From assembly GCA_049612785.1 (NCBI GenBank), contig JBMZBW010000025.1, forward strand, positions 1 to 27,541: a DNA stretch of 27,541 nucleotides. The letters run 5' to 3'. Positions 22,858-27,541 of this stretch are shown here, in pieces. Each line of letters opens with the position of its first letter. The first letter of the stretch is position 1. The notes under the pieces were generated by a model that saw only the letters and a list, made by a program, of their open reading frames with translations, did not search any database and was not told where the DNA came from. The translations under genes were made by a program, and so were the position numbers. Source of the DNA: UBA7985 sp049612785 (GTDB lineage: Bacteria; Pseudomonadota; Alphaproteobacteria; UBA7985).

Positions 22858-24756
22858 ATGGACAACCCAAAATCTCTCGACGCCGTGATGATCGGTCGCG
22901 CTGGCGTAGACCTTTATGGCGAGCAAATCGGCGGTCGGCTGGCGGATATGGGTTCCTTTGCCAAATACATTGGTGGCAGTCCCACCAATACGTCAATTGG
23001 CGCTTCTCGTCTTGGCCTTAAAACAGCATTGATTACCCGTGTCGGCAACGACGCCATGGGCTCCTTTATCCGCGAAGAGTTGCAGCGCGAAGGCGTGGCG
23101 ACGGACCATGTTAAGACCGACCACGACCGCCTGACCGCACTGGTTCTGTTGGGCATTCGGGATACGGAGAGCTTCCCCCTCATCTTCTACCGTGAAAACT
23201 GCGCGGACATGGCGATTTGCGAAGACGATGTCAGCGAAGCGCTCATCGCCTCGACCAAAGCGGTGGTGACCTCCGGCACTCACTTTTCCACCCCAACCAC
23301 CAAAGCCGCCAACATGCGGGCGCTGAGCCTTGCGGCCAAGCATGGCGCGAAACGGGTGATTGATCTGGATTACCGCCCTGTTCTTTGGGGGCTGGCCGAC
23401 AAGGGCGACGGGGAAACGCGCTTTGTCTCCAACGATAACGTCACGGCGCACTTGCAAGACGTGCTGAGCCACATGGACCTGATTGTCGGGACGGAAGAAG
23501 AATTCCACATCGCTGGCGGCTCAACCGATACCGTCGAAGCCCTCCGCGCCATTCGTCGGATTTCCGGCGCAACCTTTGTTCTCAAGCTGGGCGCGCAGGG
23601 ATGTGCGGTCTTTGAAAACGACATTCCAGAGTCCGTCGAAGGCGGCTTGGTCGTCGAGGGCTTCCCGATAGAAGTTTTCAATGTTCTGGGCGCGGGAGAC
23701 GCATTTATGGGCGGGTTGCTTCGCGGCTATTTGCGCGATGAAGACTGGGTGACCGCCTGTCGCTACGCTAACGCTTGCGGTGCTTTTGCCGTTTCCAGAC
23801 ACGCCTGCGCCCCCTCCTACCCGTCAGAAGAAGAAATGCAGACCTTCATTCGGGACGGTTCACCCCACTTTCGCTTACGCGAAGACCCGGCGCTCAATCA
23901 GTTGCACTGGGGATCAACCCGACAGGGTGAGTGGCCGGATGTCCTGGCCTTCGCCTTCGACCATCGCAGCCAGCTTGAAGCGCTCTGTGACGATCCGGCG
24001 AAAATCGGCGCATTCAAGGATCTCTGCGGCGAGGTTGTCATCGACGCCATCCAGAGGCATCCAAACCGGCAACTGGGGGTTCTGTGTGATCAGCGCTTGG
24101 GTCAGGACGCGCTGTTTGCCATGGCGGAGCATCCCCTCTGGATCGCCTCCCCGGTGGAGTTGCCGTCCTCTCGCCCGCTGAAGTTTGAAGGGGGGCCTTC
24201 GCTGGCCACCATGCTGAAGGAATGGCCCAAACATCTGGTGGTCAAGTGCCTCTGCTTCACCCACCCTGACGACGATGAAACCCTCTGGGCCGAGCAGTCG
24301 GCATCGATGCTAGAGCTTTTCACCGTAACACGAAGTCTGGGGTTGGAATTGCTGCTCGAGTTCATCCCACCCGCTGACATGCAACGCTCTGAGACGACCA
24401 TTGCCCGGTCAATGGCCATGACCTACGAGCTCGGCATTTATCCGGACTGGTGGAAATTACCCGCACCAAAAAGCGATCATTGGGACGCAGAATGGCAGGC
24501 GTGGGCGGACGTTATTGAAAAGCATGACCCCCATTGTCGCGGCGTTCTTCTGCTCGGACTTGCCGCCCCGCAAGACGATGTCAAAGCCAGCATTTCCCGC
24601 GCGGGCCAGCAGCCGCTGTGCAAAGGGTTTGCGGTCGGTCGAACGATCTTTGGTAAGGCTGCTTCGCAATGGTTTGAGGGGCAGATCTCTGATAGTGAAG
24701 CCAAAGACCTCATGGCCCACTCGTTTGATGATTTGATTTCTGCATGGCGTTCTTAA
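22858..24756 (+). CDS. iolC: Bifunctional 5-dehydro-2-deoxygluconokinase (IolC) with C-terminal DUF2090 aldolase domain
   Basis: A 632-residue two-domain enzyme. Residues 1 to about 320 are a PfkB/ribokinase-fold kinase: IGRAGVDLYGEQIGGRLADM at the start is diagnostic of IolC, GGSPTNTSIGASRLG is the sugar-binding block, DLDYRPVLWG is typical, and GAGD at 278-281 supplies the catalytic Asp281. Residues from about 330 to 632 match DUF2090, a class I aldolase-like barrel thought to cleave the phosphorylated product to dihydroxyacetone phosphate and malonate semialdehyde, replacing IolJ. This fusion is common in Proteobacteria. The start is ATG 22858 with a weak GGAAAAG site. The 3' end overlaps the next kinase gene by 13 bases. 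Confidence 0.94.
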   Translation: MDNPKSLDAVMIGRAGVDLYGEQIGGRLADMGSFAKYIGGSPTNTSIGASRLGLKTALITRVGNDAMGSFIREELQREGVATDHVKTDHDRLTALVLLGIRDTESFPLIFYRENCADMAICEDDVSEALIASTKAVVTSGTHFSTPTTKAANMRALSLAAKHGAKRVIDLDYRPVLWGLADKGDGETRFVSNDNVTAHLQDVLSHMDLIVGTEEEFHIAGGSTDTVEALRAIRRISGATFVLKLGAQGCAVFENDIPESVEGGLVVEGFPIEVFNVLGAGDAFMGGLLRGYLRDEDWVTACRYANACGAFAVSRHACAPSYPSEEEMQTFIRDGSPHFRLREDPALNQLHWGSTRQGEWPDVLAFAFDHRSQLEALCDDPAKIGAFKDLCGEVVIDAIQRHPNRQLGVLCDQRLGQDALFAMAEHPLWIASPVELPSSRPLKFEGGPSLATMLKEWPKHLVVKCLCFTHPDDDETLWAEQSASMLELFTVTRSLGLELLLEFIPPADMQRSETTIARSMAMTYELGIYPDWWKLPAPKSDHWDAEWQAWADVIEKHDPHCRGVLLLGLAAPQDDVKASISRAGQQPLCKGFAVGRTIFGKAASQWFEGQISDSEAKDLMAHSFDDLISAWRS

Positions 24757-25715
24757 TTCCTTCGCGCACGGCGGAGCAGGATCTGGACGCGATCATTGTT
24801 GGTCGCGCCGGGATGGATCTCTACCCCGCACCGCACGGCACCAAAACGGCTGATGCCGACACCTTCACAAGCGATCTGGGTGGATCGGCTGGTAATATTG
24901 CCGTTGCACTTGCCCGTCACGGCATGCGCGTTGGTCTTGCTGCGCCGGTCAGTGATGACCCGGTTGGCCGGTTCGTTGGCTCCAAGCTCAAACACTATGG
25001 CGTTGAACATCTGACCCCCACCCCCGTCGCCGGGGGCGAGCGTACATCGCTGGCGCTGGCGGAAAGCCGGTCCAGCGACTGCGAGGTGGTCATTTACCGC
25101 AATCATGCCGCAGACTTTACCCTGACTGAAGAAAACTTCGATTTCGGCCACTTGGCCCGCGCTCGCTGTCTTGTCGCGACGGGTACGGCGCTGGCGGTTG
25201 ACCCCAGCCGTTCGACAACCCTCAGCCTGCTGCACCAAAGCCCCTGCAGCATGATTGATCTGGACTACCGCCCCTATAGCTGGACCAGCGATGAAGAGGC
25301 ACGAAAGGTCTATTTCGAAGCCATCGAAGCCTGTGACGTGATCATCGGCAACGACGAAGAATTCGGCCTTTTGGCGGGTTCGAATGCGGCTGGGAAAGAC
25401 TTGGCGCAGAGATTGGCGCAAGAACAGGCGGGGCGTCTGGTCGTCTACAAAATGGGCGGTGAAGGCTCTGTCACCTTTAACGGCGCAAACGCATTCACGA
25501 CCCCGATTTATCCCGTCGACATGCTCAAACCCTTTGGCGCGGGCGATGCCTTTATGGGCGGATTGCTGGCGGCTTTGATGACAGGTGAAACCGTCCAAAC
25601 CGCCGTTGATTTTGGCTCGGCTGCTGCGGCCATGGTGGTCAGCACGCGCGGCTGTGCGAGTGCTATGCCGACTTCGGAACAAGTGCGGCGATTTATTGAA
25701 GACAACAAACGCTAA
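24744..25715 (+). CDS. PfkB family carbohydrate kinase, tandem paralogue of the IolC kinase domain
   Basis: A 323-residue ribokinase-fold kinase without a DUF2090 domain. It is clearly related to the upstream IolC kinase half: DAIIVGRAGMDLYPAP here against DAVMIGRAGVDLYGEQ, IDLDYRPYSW against IDLDYRPVLW, and the same GAGDAFMGGLL end with catalytic Asp268. The segment after DLY differs, and the IolC-type Glu-Gln is replaced by Pro-Ala-Pro-His, which suggests a different or broader substrate. The gene starts inside iolC (13-base overlap), so the two are co-translated. It may phosphorylate an isomeric keto-deoxy-aldonate. A paralogous IolB starts 1.3 kb downstream, which would supply such a product. 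Confidence 0.88.
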   Translation: MAFLIPSRTAEQDLDAIIVGRAGMDLYPAPHGTKTADADTFTSDLGGSAGNIAVALARHGMRVGLAAPVSDDPVGRFVGSKLKHYGVEHLTPTPVAGGERTSLALAESRSSDCEVVIYRNHAADFTLTEENFDFGHLARARCLVATGTALAVDPSRSTTLSLLHQSPCSMIDLDYRPYSWTSDEEARKVYFEAIEACDVIIGNDEEFGLLAGSNAAGKDLAQRLAQEQAGRLVVYKMGGEGSVTFNGANAFTTPIYPVDMLKPFGAGDAFMGGLLAALMTGETVQTAVDFGSAAAAMVVSTRGCASAMPTSEQVRRFIEDNKR

Positions 25716-25870
25716 CAAGAAGCTAAAATTCGCTCAAAGCGGTCAAAAGCAGTTATTATCGGTCTTTTACTCTGATTTCTATTTCCACAGAGACAAAGAT
25801 CTCATTTTTTGTCTTGAAGACATCTAAATAGATTGTTTTGAAAGGCCGTGACGTTGACTATAATTGTGGC
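25716..25870 (+). promoter_or_regulatory. AT-rich upstream region of the secreted protein gene, with inverted repeat and TATAAT
   Basis: No gene is seen. A perfect 6-1-6 inverted repeat TGTCTT-G-AAGACA lies at 25810-25822 and a consensus TATAAT at 25859-25864, 6 bases before the ATG at 25871. No good -35 is found 16-18 bases upstream. If TATAAT is the real -10, transcription would begin at or next to the start codon and the mRNA would be leaderless. No ribosome-binding site is visible before this ATG, which fits that idea. Confidence 0.35.
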
Positions 25871-26818
25871 ATGAACCGCACTTTTCTTGCCCTTATTGTC
25901 GGATTGTTTTCTGCTCACGCTGCAAGCGCTTCACCCGTGCTGAACCTGTCAGCGCAGGGCGATGCCTATGCAATCTTTGGGTCTGTTTCAGCCAACCTGA
26001 GCTCGAATTCCCAAACGCTGAGTTACGTTGCAAGTTCGGGGTCTTTGGGCGGTGATACAGCGAGCAATAATACGGACATCACAGGTCTGGCCCACCCCAA
26101 TGATCCGGGGTCGCTGCTGTTTGTCAATGACGGTTCAATCGGGATCAGAGCCAACAACGGGAACTCCAGCTTCAAGCTGGAAATGCCGATGCTCAGTACG
26201 GGCTTTGACTGCGTTCCAGCGTTCATGAAGGCCGACGAGCCGTCGCGCGGTGTCACGGCGTTTGTGGATGTGCGGGTGCAATCATCGACTGGCATCGTTG
26301 CTCAATACGCCATCAACAACACCCTTGGCTCCATCGGAACGGCTCAGGGTTCAAACGCGACTGTCACCTGTCCATCAAGTGGATTGGGCGTTGGCGCGCT
26401 GGTGTTCCCGCTGCCTTCTGCCTTCACAGACGAATACGCCGCGATCATCGATATTGGCTATGAGATCGATGGGGCGAGAATTGTCTCCTCCGGTCAATTC
26501 GTCACGGACGGCGCGGATGGCGAACCTTTCTCCGGTGACTATGAGTTCACCTTAGCGGCCTCCCTGATTGTCAGTGATGAATCTGGGAGTTCATCAACGG
26601 AAAGCTCGGTGGCGCGCAGTTCAGATAGCACGGATGACAGCTCGACCGATGACACGTCGGACACCACGAGCAGCGGCAATAATGGCCAAGGGGTTGGCGG
26701 CGGGAATAGCAATGCCGGTGGTAACAACAGCGGCGGCGGAAATCCCAATTCCGGTTCCAACAACAACAACGGCAACGGCCCCGGTAGCAACAATGGCAAC
26801 GGTTCCGGCGGCAGTTAG
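25871..26818 (+). CDS. Secreted protein of unknown function with Ser/Asp/Thr- then Asn/Gly-rich C-terminal tail
   Basis: A 315-residue protein that is not recognised. Residues 1-21 are a clear Sec signal peptide (MNRTFLALIVGLF, then HAASASA-like cleavage before SPVLN). Residues 22 to about 235 form a Ser/Gly/Ala-rich, probably beta-rich domain with only two cysteines (FDCVPAF and TVTCPSS), which could form one disulphide. From about 236 to the end the sequence is low complexity: first acidic Ser/Thr/Asp runs, then an Asn/Gly/Ser-rich tail. The start is ATG 25871 rather than the in-frame TTG 33 bases upstream, because the signal peptide begins there. No sortase, lipobox, PEP-CTERM or autotransporter signature was found. 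It stands alone between the second kinase and the second IolB gene. Confidence 0.8.
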   Translation: MNRTFLALIVGLFSAHAASASPVLNLSAQGDAYAIFGSVSANLSSNSQTLSYVASSGSLGGDTASNNTDITGLAHPNDPGSLLFVNDGSIGIRANNGNSSFKLEMPMLSTGFDCVPAFMKADEPSRGVTAFVDVRVQSSTGIVAQYAINNTLGSIGTAQGSNATVTCPSSGLGVGALVFPLPSAFTDEYAAIIDIGYEIDGARIVSSGQFVTDGADGEPFSGDYEFTLAASLIVSDESGSSSTESSVARSSDSTDDSSTDDTSDTTSSGNNGQGVGGGNSNAGGNNSGGGNPNSGSNNNNGNGPGSNNGNGSGGS

Positions 26819-27055
26819 TCCCTAGCAGTCGACAAAAGCTTCAACGACCTGCCCGCATGACCCACGAATTCGCATTCACCGCTTTTCCCAACATGCTCAC
26901 CCTTCTATAGTCGCATCCGAAGCCGAGCGCCTGTGCGACCCATCGTCGACCAAGGCGAGCGTTGGTCCGAAAATCCGGATCCAAGCAGGGTCCTGAGCTG
27001 TATTTGCTCGCGGGCCACCCCAAAGTAAGAGCGTCGCCGTGAAAGGTATCCGTCC
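26819..27055. other. Non-coding gap before the second IolB-family gene
   Basis: No convincing gene or terminator is seen in these 237 bases. TATAGT (within ACCCTTCTATAGTCGC near 26900) could be a -10 element for the downstream gene but lacks a good -35. A GAA-N6-TTC arrangement at 26866-26877 recalls the core of the iol palindrome but matches it poorly outside the core. Confidence 0.3.
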
Positions 27056-27541
27056 ATGCATATCGCCCCTTTCGATAACCAAAACACACCTATTGTTGAT
27101 CGTGGTGATGGCGTGACCCCGCTGGTTTACTTCAACATCGTGAAGCTGCAGACCGGGGAGCGCTACGTGAGCGAAGTGGCGGGTTATGAAACCTGCATCG
27201 TTCCAGCGACAGGAACCGTTGACGTGCAGGTCGGTGATTGGCAGGCGAAAGATGTCGGTGGACGCGGTGAAGACGTTTGGGATGGGGAGCCGAATGCCGT
27301 TTACGTCCCGGTCGGCGCACAGGCAGAAATCACGGCTCAAAACGCCTGTGAAATCTTCATCGCCGGGGCAAAGTTTGACGAGGTTTACGAACCCTTCGTG
27401 GTTCGCGCTGATGACATTGACCCTGTCCAATATGGCAGCGACGACACAAAAACCCATCGCAAGATCAAACACTTACTGGGCCAAAACCCACCGGGTAAAG
27501 TGGGCCGCCTGCTGATTTCCGAGCTTTACACTGTTGGCGCG
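27056..27541 (+). CDS. Second IolB-family protein (5-deoxy-glucuronate isomerase-like), N-terminal part
   Basis: An open frame of 162 codons runs from ATG 27056 off the right edge. An AAAGG site lies about nine bases before the ATG. The protein begins MHIAPFDNQNTP and contains YETCIVPATGTVDVQV, DVWDGEPNAVYVPVGA, EIFIAGAKFD and QYGSDDTKTHRKIKHLLGQ. It ends in KVGRLLISELYTVGA, just where the family continues into the metal-binding PPHKHD block. This pattern is that of a distinct subgroup annotated as 5-deoxy-glucuronate isomerase. It differs strongly from the IolB encoded at 12870-13736, so it is a paralogue rather than a recent copy. The cupin metal ligands lie beyond the edge and cannot be checked. 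Confidence 0.82.
   Translation, partial: MHIAPFDNQNTPIVDRGDGVTPLVYFNIVKLQTGERYVSEVAGYETCIVPATGTVDVQVGDWQAKDVGGRGEDVWDGEPNAVYVPVGAQAEITAQNACEIFIAGAKFDEVYEPFVVRADDIDPVQYGSDDTKTHRKIKHLLGQNPPGKVGRLLISELYTVGA

Noticed and set aside
22749..22865. A 39-codon upstream extension of iolG.
   Set aside because: It would code through the palindromic operator and overlap the start of iolC. The ATG at 22748 has a good ribosome-binding site and a standard IolG N-terminus.
26580..26818. The repetitive Asn/Gly/Ser coding stretch as a tandem DNA repeat or CRISPR-like array.
   Set aside because: Codons vary and no unit of constant length recurs. It is protein low complexity, not a DNA repeat array.
26866..26877. 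A GAA-N6-TTC arrangement upstream of the second IolB-family gene as a fourth IolR site.
   Set aside because: Only the six core bases match. The flanks and the AT-rich centre of the palindrome are absent, so it is probably chance.
26858..26911. A 17-codon open frame in the gap before the second IolB gene.
   Set aside because: Too short, no ribosome-binding site and no conserved feature visible.

Overview
The window looks like an accessory carbon and nitrogen catabolism region of an alphaproteobacterium. The base composition is moderately high GC with ATG/GTG/TTG starts. Genes are packed with 4-base ATGA overlaps. The families (PotA-type and polar amino acid ABC importers, a ribose/fructose-type sugar importer, an RpiR-type regulator within the inositol genes, IolC fused to DUF2090) are typical of Rhizobiales and Rhodobacterales. 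The genus cannot be named from this sequence. No tRNA, rRNA, CRISPR array, transposase or integrase was seen.

Layout. The left edge holds the tail of a 2-hydroxychromene-2-carboxylate isomerase-like gene (3-140). A strongly foldable GC-rich element follows (about 172-350), then an AT-richer upstream region. Next is an eight-gene plus-strand operon (574-7606). It encodes a PotA-like ATPase, a Tat-exported solute-binding protein, two polyamine-type permeases, a hydantoin/Asp-Glu racemase, two polar amino acid-type permeases and a second solute-binding protein. It ends in a good intrinsic terminator at 7637-7672.

A minus-strand series then reads from 16769 down to 7671. It encodes a sugar-type binding protein, permease and single-domain ATPase, IolB, an L-arabinonate-dehydratase-like IlvD/Edd enzyme, a phytanoyl-CoA dioxygenase-like protein, a MaoC-like hydratase and an MmgE/PrpD protein. 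Facing it on the plus strand are iolD, iolE, a Gfo/Idh/MocA oxidoreductase and an RpiR-type regulator (16989-21789). iolG runs convergently on the minus strand (22748-21786). Divergent from iolG are iolC-DUF2090 and a second PfkB kinase that resembles the IolC kinase half (22858-25715). The right end holds a secreted low-complexity protein (25871-26818) and the first 162 codons of a second, divergent IolB-family protein that runs off the edge (from 27056).

How it works together. The centre and right form an almost complete myo-inositol degradation locus: import, IolG (inositol to inosose), IolE (dehydration), IolD (ring opening), IolB (isomerisation), the IolC kinase and the DUF2090 aldolase. 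The IolA semialdehyde dehydrogenase is not in the window. A shared 16-bp palindrome (best copy at 22794-22809; degenerate copies at 16919-16934 and 16889-16904) sits on both divergent promoter regions. It is the best candidate operator for the RpiR/IolR protein. Least conventional are the second kinase and second IolB homologue, the dehydratase-dioxygenase pair in the inositol transport direction, and the structured element near the left edge.
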